Positions 25,719 to 38,822 of a DNA stretch of 64,000 nt are shown piece after piece. Numbering within the stretch: position 1 is the first letter of the stretch; the number at the start of each line of letters is the position of its first letter. The position numbers and the translations under genes were made by a program. The notes under the pieces are model-generated. The model was not told the DNA's origin and searched no databases. It worked only from the letters and a program-made list of their open reading frames with translations. Source of the DNA: Silurus meridionalis (lineage: Eukaryota; Chordata; Actinopteri; Siluriformes; Siluridae); contig NC_060909.1 in assembly GCF_014805685.1 (NCBI RefSeq), forward strand, positions 4,976,292 to 5,040,291, read 5' to 3'.

Positions 25719-26989
25719 TAATTGAAAATTTCTAATGGTTTGTGCAAAACAAAAAAAGAAAACCCAAGAAATAGAAGAATTCAGAAAAATCGAAAGGAGA
25801 AAAGTCATTTTTTACTGAACCTCATCACCCTCCCTCTTCCTCCTGTCCCCTGTCTCGGCTCCTCCACACTTACTTTTTCAAAGACATTTGCTGAACGATT
25901 TACATGACTCCAGAGAGGCCTGGGAAATTTGCAATGCAATAACCTGGAGTCTATGAAAGAGTAGCATGTACAGACACTTTTAAGATCCTTTTTATAATCC
26001 TGATCAGGATGAAGAAGTAGAGAAAGTCTGAAGAAGGAAGAAAAAAAAACAAGAAAAAAAGCAGGACCCACTGCTGGTAAGTGAAATATCTGTTGAGTAG
26101 GTGAGGGTTGGAATAGGGCTCTTTTTCTTTTTTATTTGTTAATAAACATCCTGATGTAATCCTTATGAACCTGTGAAGCCCTAAAGCTGTCGTCAAGATC
26201 AGATTTGCAAATTGTCACAACCTTCAAGCTTCTAAGATAGTACCTATACTTTCTTAATGAACATATAGCATCTGTTAGAGCAAAAAAAAAAAAAAAGATT
26301 TGGACTCTGTCTGCTGACCTTTCTTTCAGACATTCACTGTCCAATTATTATGTGTTTTTGGCTTTTGACCAAAAAAGGAAAGAACACACATGTTTATAAA
26401 AAAAGATTTAAAAAAAATCCACTTTTTGACAGCTGTTGTATAAAAAAATATATATATATATATTTAAAAACGATTGCACACAAATTAATTAATTTATCCA
26501 TTTTTAGTGCTTTTAGATCGTTTGGTAATAAAAACATTTGTTGTAGAAGTTAATATGTTATTTTATGCCTGTCACAAATATGAAGAATGAGACAGAATTA
26601 CTAACAAACACTTCAGGGAAAAAGAAATAGAAAAGAAGGAACCATCAGGAAAAACTGCAGACTATAGAGATTATATGAAATGACAAATGCTTGGAATTGC
26701 TCAATAAGATAGTGGCAGGACTTAACCACATAAGACAAAACAGAGCAAGATATAAATAATTAGACACAGGTGAAACTCCATTGGGAGTGTGTAGCGATAG
26801 CAGAATGAGGACAGAACCTGAAACTGGAACAGGACTGAAACAAGAAAAAACGAATAACGTGGCATTACTAATTTCTTTACATATTCAGTAAATGTTTGGC
26901 AGCTGGGGAACTCCCTACACACGTTATACTATATTATCATATAGTATGAAAAGCAAAACGAAAGATTAGAATAATTTGTATGCATGCTA
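24981..26989. other. Non-coding stretch with CT/GA arrays
   Basis: (CT)n at 25471-25529 and (GA)n at about 25685-25715. About 25200-25440 is GC-richer and repeat-free, a candidate conserved non-coding part. About 26580-26860 may be a dispersed LTR-like repeat on the minus strand (acaggtgaaactccattggg). No coding exon can be supported. Confidence 0.35.
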
Positions 26990-27418
26990 CAGTATATAGA
27001 CAAAAGTATTTTGACAGCTGACTTTTCCAGCAATACTGTATGTATTTTTATCTCAAACTGTTATAGTATAGTTGGAGTCATCACTTGAACTAGGAGACCC
27101 AAATCTGTTCCAGCATGACAATGTCCATATGCACAAAACAAGTGCTATGAACATATTATTACATGAGTTGAAGAGAAAGATCTTAAGTAGCCTGCTATAG
27201 AGCTCTGACCTCAACCCTATTGAACTCTTATGAACTGGAACGCTGACTGCACCCTTGTTGCTAAAAGAGCACAAATCTTTATTAGCACCCTCTAAAATCT
27301 AGTGGAACATCTTCCCAGAAGAGTGGAGATTATTGTGACTGCAAATGGAGACTTAATGGGGAGTGGTATGTCCAGAAAAGCACATACCAATCTTATGGTC
27401 AGGTGTCCACAAACCTTT
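26990..27418 (+). mobile_element. Tc1-like relic, short family, nearly full length
   Basis: Left end cagtatatagacaaaagtat. Body with aatctgttccagcatgacaa (QHD.. motif) and tcaaccctattgaactctta (decayed NPIEH). Right end ttatggtcaggtgtccacaa. Length of about 430 bp fits the internally deleted form common in this window. No open frame. Confidence 0.85.
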
Positions 27419-27920
27419 CGTTTGAAAACACTCTCCAAAGTGGAAACATTTAAAAATGTTATCATGTTGCATGGTAGTGGGTCCCTGGTGGTCTAGTGGT
27501 TAGGATGCGGCGCTCTCACCGCTGCGGCCTGGGTTCGATCCTCGGTCAGGGAACCAAACCCAGCCATTAGGGTTGCACAAGCCAGTGCACTCTTAGTGCT
27601 GGTCCCAAGCCCGGATAAATGGGGAGGGTTGTGTTAGGAAGGGCATCCAGCGTAAAAACATGTTCCAAATCGAACTAATGGGAGAAGCTGAAAGAAAGTT
27701 AGTTTAATTTATAAGTTGCATGGTGGACTGTGAAACTGGAGGCTTTCGAAATTGATTAAGATTTTTGTCACGTGACGGTGCCTGTACTTGACATTGCTGT
27801 GAAGTTTCAAAGCACTGGAAAGTAAATAAACGACAGGCAGAAATGACACAGTTAGAAGCGATTTACTCATGCAGGTACAGGGATGTAAGCGTTTTCAGAT
27901 GTTTCATTGTAGATGAGCAA
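27417..27920. mobile_element. MITE-like dispersed repeat split by a SINE
   Basis: Two pieces, 27417-27475 and 27715-about 27920, together match the segment at about 60485-60850 (shared phrases ctctccaaag, aaataaacgacagg, acattg...aaagtttcaaag). The gap is filled by the tRNA-Glu-type SINE at 27476. Transposon superfamily not identified. Confidence 0.7.
27476..27714 (+). mobile_element. tRNA-Glu-derived SINE, copy 1
   Basis: The head closely follows a vertebrate tRNA-Glu (CTC anticodon): tccctggtggtctagtggtt, then gcggcgctctcaccgctgc and the B box gggttcgatcc. The body has agccagtgcactcttagtgc and ggaagggcatccagcgtaaa. The tail ends in tgggagaagctgaaagaaag. A direct repeat gttgcatggt at 27466-27475 and 27715-27724 is the likely target-site duplication. 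The whole unit sits inside a MITE-like repeat. Confidence 0.93.
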
Positions 27921-28846
27921 CAATTAGTGAAGACGTAGCCTATATAGTGTATCTTACCCAGACGTGATGCCAATTTTAACATCTGGTTAGACAAAAGATT
28001 TCTAGCACTTTTAAAACTTTAACTATCAGTTAAACTTGTCATGTGAAGGAAGCAAACACTGAGTTGTGCAATGCCAAACTACTGTATGGTCTACAGGATC
28101 TCATCTGAAGGGGAATCAATCCTGATGATATTTTACATTCCAAGTGATCATCCATTCTGCAGTAACACTACGTCTCCGTAAGAGAGATTGCTTTCTCTGC
28201 TCTGAACAGCTCCAGAGAACGGGATAGATTGCAAAACTATGCTTTCTGCTGAGATTTTCATTCTGATTGGGTTGTGTTGAAGAGGTTGACTGACCTTTCC
28301 ATGAGCATTATCATAATGCATTTCAATTGAGTTATGTCACTGATTGCTGACTAAACAGTATTAGACAGTTGTTTTCGGGATATTTCAGCAAAGGAACAAT
28401 CATATTTCATAGTGACTAAGGTATTTTTGATAGATCTAGGTAGAAATCTTTGACAGGAACTTTAGACAGCTTTGGAAAATACCCAAAATAATTGGTGCTG
28501 TATAATTCTTATGGATAATTTTCTTAGGTCAGAGACTTACAATCCTGGTCCTCTACACTTTACCCTGAATTTATTTATTTTTTGCTGTTTTCTTTTCCCA
28601 ACTTACTCAACTTGCCAGCTAATTGAGCCCGAACTCGGTTAAACAATATTGTGTGAATACATACAGATACAGATAGGGTGATGTTAATAAGGCAGTTACT
28701 TTCCCATTCGAAGCAGATCCTACTCTGTTTTATTCTTTTAACTGTAAATTATCCAAAAAATGTTAAAAAAAAGAGCAACATGAAAGAAAAACTGCAAAAC
28801 CCCATATCCTTAATACTTTCATGTAGAAAAAGCTCACCACAGTTAT
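27921..28846. other. Non-coding stretch, no gene seen
   Basis: AT-rich unique sequence. A weak resemblance to a dispersed repeat at about 28530-28650 (aatcctggtcctctacact) is not strong enough to call. Confidence 0.45.
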
Positions 28847-29080
28847 AGAATAGCCTTTATTTGTCACATGTACATTACAGCACAGTGAAATTTTGTTCTT
28901 CGCATATCCCAGCTTGTTTGGAAGCTTAGAGCGCAGAGCGTCGGCCATGATATGGTGCCCCTGGATTTAAGGGCCTTGCTCAAGGGCTCAAGAGTGGCAG
29001 CTTGGCAATACCGGGGCTTGAACCCCCAACCTTCCGATCAGTAATCCAGCGCCTTAACCACTGGAGCTACCACTCCCCCC
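28847..29080 (-). mobile_element. tRNA-derived SINE, family A
   Basis: Minus-strand copy. The head near 29080 has tggctccagtggttaagg-type text, with the B box as gggcttgaacccc on the plus strand (about 29015). The body has gggccttgctcaagggctc and ttcgcatatcccagcttg. The 3' end is gtcacatgtacattacagca. Confidence 0.85.
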
Positions 29081-30973
29081 TAACCTCTGACTGTTTAAGT
29101 GCTGGCACTGCAGACCCCTTCCAAAACTTCTACATAAACTTTCCACACAGAAAACTTTACATCATTATATTATTTACGATTCAGTCATGTGGGCCATCAG
29201 ACATGTGAGGTTCCGAGTAAGTTGTTCCTGGTGAAAATAAAGTTGCTGGTGAAAATAAATCACTGGCTTTACATCAATCTTCTGACCAATCAGATGCAAG
29301 AATACAACAGTAAGGTTATTTGTTACTTGACTTGACATAAAACTGCCCTTTTCAACATTCTGTTTTACCACAGATACTTTTATTCCTCATTGGCATCACT
29401 ATTGTTGCATTGGATTGCGAAGTAGTTATTAGTGTATATACCATATATAAATTCTGAAGAATATAATATAAATATTCTATGAACTATAACTTTGGGCATT
29501 AATTGTTCATTCTAGATTAACTTTCAAGCTTTTATTGTATCCCATATATTCAGCCCGTTGCCTCTGTGTTGCAAGTTATTAATAAATGATACAAGCAAGC
29601 TTCACAAAGTGTCAAATGAATTGTAATAAACTATAATTACACTTAGGGAAAAAATGAAGTTGCACATTAAAGACCACTGTTTAATGACCTGGTCAGTGAT
29701 TTAGCATAAACTTTTCTGCTTTGCCGTCTTCTTCAAAGTCATTAAATAACAGCGTATAAGTATCAATCTAATCCTCTGCTTTCACATTGAAATTTTGCTC
29801 AGGGGCTTTAACGTGTGCTGCTTTGTTTTTGTTTTGTATTGTGTTTCTTTTACATGCCTGATTTCTCTGTAATCAAATCCATTTAGTTGCTTGGCTTGGT
29901 CACGCTAACATTAGCAAACATTAGCAAATGAGAATGCATTCCTACTCATGGAATTTTTCTTGCTCGTTTTTTCCGGACCACTCAGGGGGATCGAATGCTG
30001 ATGTACCTTTTGGTGTTACAAGTAAAGCACAAGACTGTTTTTTTTTTTTTTTTTTTTAAAGATCTAAATTTTATATTATACATTTTGTGCAGAGGAAATT
30101 TGTGCTTAGACAAAGAAATGAGACTCAGTGGTGAAGTTTAAAATTAAAAGTCAATGGATAATTGACCGAAAAACTCAATCGTGGAGGTTATATGATGGTT
30201 GCTACGCTTTTTATACTCTAATCAACATGGCACTGGACAAATATGGATGCTGTATGCAAATATATGTTTATTATTAGGGAAACCAAACTCAACATAGAGC
30301 ATGGAGACAAAATACTCCTGTAAAGTTTTAAAATAATTTAGGTGTTTTAAATCATCAGGACACTGAATGAATCTTTTGCCGGATATGTGCTTCATAGCAG
30401 TTTTTTAAAGCTTGATTTGAAACTTGGCGCATCAGTAAAACAAATGCTTAGTGATTACAAATAATTTTTCAGTGTATTTTTTTTTATATCTGAGTAATGA
30501 AAGGATGTCGTAAATAAATGTGTGTTGCATTGAAGGGTTTAATTTCGGCTCTTTTATATTTAATCATTTATATTTGTAATAAAAATGATCAAACGAAAAT
30601 GTGCGCTACATTAATCACGTGTTAATAAAATTAGTGCAGTTAGTATAATGAATTTGCGTTTACGCCTTACTCTCACCAGTTCAGTTGTTTTGGTGCTAGA
30701 GTGTGTGTTTTATCTGTGTTTTTTGTGATTCGCAGCCAAATTTGAGCTCCTTTTTACTGAAGCAGAGCGTGTCCAACTTTGCTCTCAACTCACGAACCCG
30801 CACTCGTCCAGGTGCCCGCTGCCAAATACATATATACTATAAAGTTTATGCATTACGGAAGTGTAAATTGCTAAATCATGTACTGTAATTTGTTGAATTA
30901 TTAACAATTAAAGTATACTACCTACCATACTTTTGGACTCTTGAATCTCGATCATAAGTCTAGGACTACTGAA

Positions 30974-30976
<3 letters not shown>
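29081..30976. other. Non-coding stretch, no gene seen
   Basis: AT-rich unique sequence. A T-run lies near 30040-30057. No coding motif and no mobile element end recognised. Confidence 0.5.

Positions 30977-31060
<84 letters not shown>
30977..31060. repeat. (TA)n microsatellite
   Basis: About 42 uninterrupted TA units. Confidence 0.97.
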
Positions 31061-31063
<3 letters not shown>

Positions 31064-31991
31064 ATATATGTACCATATACTAAATAAATGTTCTGGAAGC
31101 AGTCACTCTGAGACATAAGACCTTCAGCCTTCTTTCAGCCCATCATCTGGGTTAAGCCTGAACCTACTGTATGCCATGTTAAAGCACCTCCAAGATTTAT
31201 AGACCTCCGTTGTGTAGTTCCAATATGTTAGGAGTCGGATGACACATTTGCTCTTGTCTGCTTATAAGCCAGTCTGTCTCCCATGCAGGGGCTTCCGGAA
31301 TGACAGCGCTATATAGAGAGACAAAAATGATAGTTTTCATTGGCACAAACCCAGAAACTATGAAGTGGGGTGAAGTGAGGGGGGGATAGAGCATAGAAAA
31401 ATATATTTCCTCTACTTCTCGTCTCCAGAGAAGGGAGGTCTTATTATCCGTCCGCATTTGCATGATGAGAAACCACAGCTCATATTCATCTTAGTAAAGT
31501 TGTAATAAATGATTTCAACAGCATTATCATCAATTTTACGCAGGTGCGCTTGTGGAAATCACTCACTTCAATCAAAAGGGTTCCCGCTCTGAACGTACGG
31601 CACCTCATTTTTTACTATCATTTACACCTATTTCAGGAATTGAGAACAAGAGAAAAAGAAAGATGGAGAAAGAAAAAGGAGAGAGAAAAAAAAAGAGAGG
31701 TGATGTTGAGGTGTAGGTCGTTATGGGGCAAATACAGCTTTTGTGTTTACAAAATTACAAATACATATGAACTTCTATGAAAATTTGCAATAGATACAGT
31801 TGGAGCAAGGAAAAAATTATTTGTACCACTTATGAAATTTCCAAAATTTTATGATTGTCTTAGGAGATCAAGTTCAGTTAAGGTCTTACCCAGGTTACAC
31901 ACATTAGCTTTTTGCATATGAATAAATATCAACTTTGAACATACATACATATAGTGTACATACATTATCTATATATATATATATATATATA
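31061..31991. other. Non-coding stretch, no gene seen
   Basis: Unique sequence with a purine-rich patch (31640-31710) and a short TA tract (31971-31991) that forms the left border of a Tc1 element. Confidence 0.5.
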
Positions 31992-32511
31992 CATGTATAT
32001 TGCCAAAAGTATTGGGTCACCTAGTCATAAGTATCGTATGTCCTTTTAAAGCATCACATTCTACATTTGTCCCAATTTGCTCTAATAATTCTCTCCACTC
32101 TTCTTGGAAGATCCACTAGATTTTGGAATGTGCTTGTGGAGGTTTGTGCTCATTCAGACACAAGGTTGTTAGTAAAATCAGGTGCTGATGTAAGTGAGAT
32201 GAGGGAGGGCAGTGAGCGTTACACTTCATCATAAAGGTGTTCAATATGGTTTAGATCAAAGCTCTAAAGCAGGAGATCTTCCACTCCAAACCATGCAGCG
32301 CATATCTTCATGGAGTATGCTTTGTGCACTTGGGTATTGTCATGCTGGAACAGGTTTGGGTCTTCTAGTTCAAGTAAAGGGAAAATTTCATGATACTGCA
32401 TCCAAAGATTTCCTATAAAATTGTGTGTTTTCAGCTTTGCGATAACAATTTGAGAAAGAACCACATATGGCTGGAGAAGTCAGGTGACCCAATACTTTTG
32501 GCAATATAGTG
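31992..32511 (-). mobile_element. Internally deleted Tc1 element with perfect 27-bp arms
   Basis: Ends at 31996-32022 and 32482-32508 are exact inverted copies over 27 bp (core gccaaaagtattgggtcacc). Outside, the right end reads ATAGTG then TA, matching Tc1-type CACTAT ends. The left outermost bases have drifted. The interior, on the minus strand, keeps traces of transposase: attgtcatgctggaacagg at 32336-32355 is the reverse of the QHDN region. At about 520 bp it is a non-autonomous derivative with a terminus different from the other relics in the window. Confidence 0.88.
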
Positions 32512-32674
32512 TACAGTATATTGTAGAGTATACAGTATGTGTGTGTATGTGTGTATAGTACATTTTGTCAGTACCTGAATTTAGGTGTTATACACACATG
32601 AAAGGATTTGAACTAAATGAGATTCCATTAAAACCCATTGTTCAGTTTGCTGTTGCCTTAATGGTTTATGTAAA

Positions 32675-32879
32675 AACTTTCTTTTGGCTTCTCCCATTAG
32701 GGATCGCCACAGCGGATCATCCGTATTCATGATCCGCATGTTCGATTTGGCACATGTTTTTACACTGGATGCCCTGCCTAACGCAACCCTCCCCATTTAT
32801 CCTTGCTTGGGACCGGGGATCGAACCCGGGCCACAATGGTGAGAGCGCCGCATCTTAACCACTAGACCACCAGGAACCC
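32675..32879 (-). mobile_element. tRNA-Glu-derived SINE, copy 2
   Basis: Minus-strand copy. The head at 32815-32879 mirrors tRNA-Glu (ggatcgaacccgggcc as B box; gagagcgccgcat around the anticodon arm). The tail region at 32675 reads ctttcttttggcttctccca. A piece of the central body (the cagtgcactcttag part) is deleted compared with copies 1 and 4. No clear target-site duplication seen. Confidence 0.9.
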
Positions 32880-33312
32880 TACTAGCCTGGTGTCCATACT
32901 GTTTGCAAATGCACTGTATGGACAGGTAGTTTGCGCTCAGCTCTTCATTACATCACATACTATTACTCTTTATTGGGTTAGAGGTTCTGTGCCAACCGCT
33001 GTATTTTTTATAGGTTAGCTTGTATATAGTTTGGTAAGGTTTTTTTTTTTTATTGGCATCGTATTAGATTCCACCTTCGCTATTTGCACATGTACTGTTT
33101 GCATTTCATTGATCTTAAGTTCTGATTATTTTCTTTTCTTTCAGCTTTTAATTGTAAATAGTAATTTTAATGATTCTTGTCATTTGTATTACACATAAAT
33201 GAAAGTAAGTAAGCAGAAACTAAAGATACTACTGGGTCTTGTTTTTGTGCTTTTAGATACCATCATAAATACAACACATTATACCCATTTGCCTTTTTAG
33301 GGGTAAAGGGGC
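32880..33312. other. Non-coding stretch, no gene seen
   Basis: AT-rich spacer between two SINE copies, with a T-run near 33040. Some text could be decayed repeat but no family is recognised. Confidence 0.45.
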
Positions 33313-33477
33313 TTTTTGCTTTGTCACATGTACATAAAAGCACAGTGAAATTCTTTCTTTGAGTTTCTTAGTGATGTTAGGAAGCTGGAGTTAGACATCA
33401 TACAGTGCCCCTGGAGCACAGAGGGAGGTTAGGGGCCTTCCTCAAGAGCCCAATAGTAGCATCTTGACAATAAAGGG
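33313..33477 (-). mobile_element. SINE family A, 5'-truncated
   Basis: The minus-strand tail (gtcacatgtacataaaagca) and body (tgcccctggagcacagaggg, ggggccttcctcaagagccc) match the family A copies. The tRNA-like head is absent. Confidence 0.75.
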
Positions 33478-33553
33478 CTCATTTTAGAAATGTATTTCAG
33501 CTGTGCTCAATCCTGATCCAGTGAATTTAAATTTTCCAATTCAAATGAATTTC

Positions 33554-33812
33554 ATTGTATATGATAAAGCCATAAAAAACTTTCTATCGGCTTCTCCCAT
33601 TAGGGGTCACCACAGCGGATCATTCGCATGTTTTTACGCTGGATGCCCTTCCTAACGCAACCCTCCCCATTTATCCGGGGTTGGGATCAGCACTAAGAGT
33701 AGCTGAGGTTGGTTTCCTGACCGGGGATCAAACCCGGGCCGCAGCGGTGAGAGCGCCGCATCCTAACCACTAGACCACCAGGGACCCTATTGTATATGAT
33801 AAAGCCATAAAA
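33554..33812. repeat. 24-bp target-site duplication pair around a SINE
   Basis: Bases 33554-33577 and 33789-33812 are identical over 24 bp (core gtatatgataaagccata). They bracket the SINE at 33578-33788. The exact match implies a fairly young insertion. Confidence 0.95.
33578..33788 (-). mobile_element. tRNA-Glu-derived SINE, copy 3
   Basis: Minus-strand copy with the head at about 33720-33788 (ggatcaaacccgggcc, then gtgagagcgccgcatcct, ending ctagaccaccagggacc). The body has cagcactaagagtagctgag and cctaacgcaaccctcccca. The 3' end is tctatcggcttctcccatta. It is bounded by a perfect 24-bp direct repeat. Slightly shorter than copy 4, with a small deletion near the 3' stem region. Confidence 0.95.
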
Positions 33813-34382
33813 TGATATAAACCCCGTATCTTAGCCTTCATATCGTGGCAACAAATTAAATTATGTTTGTTATTGTGAATTTGCAAGTGTGAACTCGTGT
33901 CAGTAAATCCTCCTGACATTTTACCAACCTTTGCTCAGGTATAAATCATTTGATTAAGTCATTGCACAGTGTCATTTTTCACCTGTGAATATGGAGTAGA
34001 CCGACTTTGTTGTATTAGCCACCAAAAAAACATTATACATCATTAACATAGAGCATATTTAATGACGATGGGTCAGTGTTCAGATTAGAGTGAAAGTATG
34101 TCTTAATAAGCTCTTGTAACTATATAATGAGTTACCATCATACTCATCAATTAGTGTTTTCGTAGCTCATTACACAATAATTAGAACAGCACTATCTTGT
34201 TTCTCTCATTATCCTGTGACAATGCATCTGCTTCTACCTTGCAGTTGCTTGGCAATGCTCAGTTTTTACCCCTGAAACGACATCCTGTTGTTTGGCACAT
34301 CTATATATAATGCTGATCATAATTAAATAAGAGTAACATGCAGTTCAGGGAATGTAAGCTGCATGCACTATACCTGAAGCAG
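33813..34382. other. Non-coding stretch, no gene seen
   Basis: Unique AT-rich sequence. No coding motif or repeat. Confidence 0.5.
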
Positions 34383-34830
34383 AGATGGCAAAAGTACACA
34401 CATGCTTCAGTCAAGTAGAAGTACAGAAACTTTGGTAAAAGTTGAAATACTGACTACACTTTTTCACTCAAGTTAAAGTAAAGAAGTTTGGGCTTTAGTA
34501 AAAAAGTAGTCATTACTTTTACCTGTTTAAGTGTCATGCTGGTAACTGGACCTCACATCATATTAATATATTAATACAAAAAAATTCAATTTTTGTTACC
34601 TAATGAATGTAACCAGGCTGAACATTTACCATATAGAACACAAGCAGAGACAAAATGGTGATGAGCAGATGATCAGAAATGTCTCTGTTCTCAGTCATGT
34701 TTACATCGCTGACTCCCTCTCTTTTATTATTGTTAGCATACTTCCACCTTGCTTGTTGTTAGCTTCGTAGGCTAGCCTACATCTGTGGTGCCAAGTAATG
34801 ATACACCAATTGTAGATCGAAAAAGCCGTG
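34383..34830. mobile_element. Probable hAT-type MITE fragment
   Basis: It starts cagagatggcaaaagtacac and continues with agtagaagtacag and tactgactacactttttcac, text typical of non-autonomous hAT elements scattered in fish genomes. Only the left end is evident. The right end was not found, so the outer limit is approximate. Confidence 0.55.
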
Positions 34831-35407
34831 AATATTGATCATGTCATCGAATAGGTTTGATCTTAAGTAGTAGAATGTACAGATATTTGTCTGAAAAATG
34901 TTATGTTCTCCTACATACGTTGTGCAGTGCATTACACAGGACGCAGAATTGAGTAGTTTATTGAGACATTGATCATCTCATGAGTCCTCTGGTCCGAGTC
35001 ATTCGTTCTTTTGTCACATGACTTCCCTAGATGCTTTGCAGATATATACTGTACATATATAAAATATTGGAACTATAGTCAAAGTTTGTGTATGTACTGA
35101 TGTGGGATCTGCTTATTAAAAACGTAACATTTATTTTATTTATTTATAAAATGTATTTTATTTTATTTCTGATCAAAATAACGAAATGAACTAAATGACT
35201 CAAAAAAAGATTTGAACGAGATTCAAAGAACCAAGTCTCAAAAATGACCGGATCTTCCAATCAGCATATTGTTAGTAGCTAGTTAGTAGTGCTCTATTTC
35301 GCCCCCTAGTGTGAACTTATCAGATTTTTTAGGACAGGTATGCTTCAAAAGAAGCTATTCATTTAGCACATGGAGTCTAATTATGAAATTATGATGTCAT
35401 AAATTAT
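34831..35407. other. Non-coding stretch, possible decayed repeat
   Basis: About 34985-35300 (gagtcattcgttcttttgtc, aagaaccaagtctcaaaaat) resembles a dispersed fish repeat rich in 'gaacgag/attcgttc' text. The family is unknown. No gene. Confidence 0.35.
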
Positions 35408-35577
35408 GACATTTAGCAGACATAATAATCAAGAGCAACTTACATTTATCTAAAACACTGCGAAGTTTAGGGATAAGGGTGTTGTTCAAGGGCTCAGGAT
35501 TGGCAGATTGGCACTGCTGGGATTCGACCTCATGACCTTTTGTTCAGACGTACAACACTTTAATCATTTAGCTACAT
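35408..35577 (-). mobile_element. tRNA-derived SINE fragment, family B
   Basis: Minus-strand piece. The head lies near 35555-35577, with a B-box-like gggattcgacctcatgacc at about 35519-35537. The body has gttcaagggctcaggattgg. The distal part is catttagcagac...gagcaacttaca, a common fish SINE phrase. Related to the pieces at 4.0 and 60.3 kb. Confidence 0.65.
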
Positions 35578-36719
<1,142 letters not shown>

Positions 36720-36721
<2 letters not shown>

Positions 36722-37833
36722 CTTTACAACAATTCAACTAATCACTACAGTAATTGCATAGTTGCAATTAAAGTGCAACAGGTTAAGCCAAGTTTATTTG
36801 TAGCATTAAAAACAAATCAATTAAAAAGATTACTTGACAGTAAATATGATGAAAAAAACAATTCCATTAGTGTCCTGTTGTCTTCGGCGAACATCCTGGC
36901 TGTGCTGTAACTATCATGTCTTACGAAAAAACATCCGCATTTAACCGGATGTAATTGTGTAACAAATGAAGCCTCTGTAAAGAGTTTTGCAGTAAACACA
37001 CTGCTTTCGTCTCAGACGGTAATGAGAAACAAAAGTACGCCAGTCTTGAGACAGACGTTGGAAGCTCGGCTGCAGCACTGATTGGATCAGTGTGTTGCGT
37101 TCTGTGTGTGTGTGTGTGTTGCGTTCTGTGTGTGTGTCTGTGAGTGGTGCTGTGCCGTGTAGAAACCCTTGCTGCTGTGGGCAAACGAACGGGGAGCTCA
37201 CGAAGGCAATCACGCTGAGCCTCCTGTAATTGGGTTTTAACACGGGGGAACAATAGCATCTCCCTCACTGTTTTTGTCACTGCTCCAAAACCGCATTACC
37301 GCGTACCGAGGACACCTCCACATCATTTCTTTGGGTCTTGTAATATAGCGGAGGAAATGGGCGCGCTCGTTCTCCGGCACGCTGCCTTGGCACGGTGATC
37401 AGGCGCGAGGAAGTAGCTTCACATAGCGTGTCTTCATTAAAGTGTCATCCCCATTATTTGGCTCCTATCTCAATTAGCACTAGCTTTAATAAAGGGTTCC
37501 TTTCTGTCTCTCGCTCCCTTGCTCTCTCTTGCTCCCTTCCTCTCTCTCTTTTTCAGTCTTCCTGCCTTAATTGTAGCTGCTTGTTTGGAGTGAGAGAAGA
37601 TGAAGCCTGGTGGCTCGATATGGAGTGTGAGGGGTGAGACAACACTGGTGTGTCTGCGCGAGCAGCTTTCTTCTTCACTCTTCGGTCTGTTTTTCTCTCT
37701 TTCTCTTTTTCTGTCCCCCTCAGAGAGCAATTAGACCTGGTCGCCTTCAGCTGAGCTGTGAACGCAGGCGCCAGCTTTTTCCCTGTAATCTGGGAAAGTA
37801 CTGCACCGCTACACTAATACAGGCCACACTGGG

Positions 37834-37892
<59 letters not shown>

Positions 37893-38370
37893 AATAGAGA
37901 GAGACTAAACGAGGGACCACCTTTACTTTTCCTTGCCTGTAGAGAGAAGGGTTCATTTAAGCTTTGTAAACCTATATAAAGCTACAGGCAGGAGATCATA
38001 CCACTCCCACTCTGAGGAAGGTCTCTTGGTATTACCATACACTCGTTCTTTTTTTTGTTCCCCATTTCAAGGGCCGCTGTTTTATATTTAGCCCAGCCCT
38101 GTGGCTGACGAGGGCTCTGCGATCGGTAATTCACCGCATACATTTGCACTGTGCGAGTGTGACATTGGTTGACAGGTCCTGCGTGTACGTAGGTGGGGAC
38201 GGCCCAGGATTTTCGGCGGCTGATCTCTCGAATCACACTCTAATTGGGGGATATTAAACTAGCCATCCCTCTTAGCCTTTGGGAGGCCGATCCATATCCA
38301 GGCAGCATATCAGTATACTCCAGGCATGCTGGATCCTACACTCAGGCTTAAAAGCATACAGGTGGAGGTA
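36720..38370. other. GC-richer stretch, candidate regulatory DNA
   Basis: Parts at about 37150-37460, 37560-37830 and 37985-38300 are less AT-rich and free of known repeats, separated by a TG array (37836-37888). A tandem pair built on gttgcgttctgtgtgtg sits at 37096-37143. The overlapping frames at 36921-37280, 37470-37730 and 37634-37897 have no protein family signature. Conservation is suspected but not shown. Confidence 0.3.
37836..37888. repeat. (TG)n microsatellite
   Basis: About 26 uninterrupted TG units. Confidence 0.96.
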
Positions 38371-38573
38371 AAGGGGCTTTTTAACTGTCACATGTACAGT
38401 ACAGCTTAGTGTAATTCTTTCTTCGCATATTCCAGTGTTAGGAAGCTAGGATCAGAGTGCAGGGTCAGACATGATACAAAACCCCTGAAGAATACAGAGT
38501 TAAGGGGGTTTGCTCAATGCCCGGGAGTGGCAATACTGGGACTTTAGTAGAGCTTTAACCACTAAGCTACCAC
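38371..38573 (-). mobile_element. tRNA-derived SINE, family A, decayed
   Basis: The minus-strand 3' end has gtcacatgtacagtacagct. The body has ttcgcatattccagtgttag and gggggtttgctcaatgcccg. The head ends with aaccactaagctaccac. The B box is damaged (actgggactttagtagagc). Confidence 0.75.
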
Positions 38574-38785
38574 AAGACAGGCACCTGCATAAAAAGAAAT
38601 ACGGGTAGAAAGTTACATTCAGTCCTATACATGCACACCACATATATGCACATGCCAAGTAATTAACTTCACTTATAAATGTCATGTCAAAACACACAGT
38701 GTACATACACATGTAGATACAACACACCACCCCCTCAACCACTCCCACACACTCATATAGGATATACACATAAAAATAGATAGAG

Positions 38786-38822
<37 letters not shown>

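Noticed and set aside
28530..28650. Dispersed repeat with 'cctggtcctct' text
   Set aside because: The match is too short and diverged to assign to a family.
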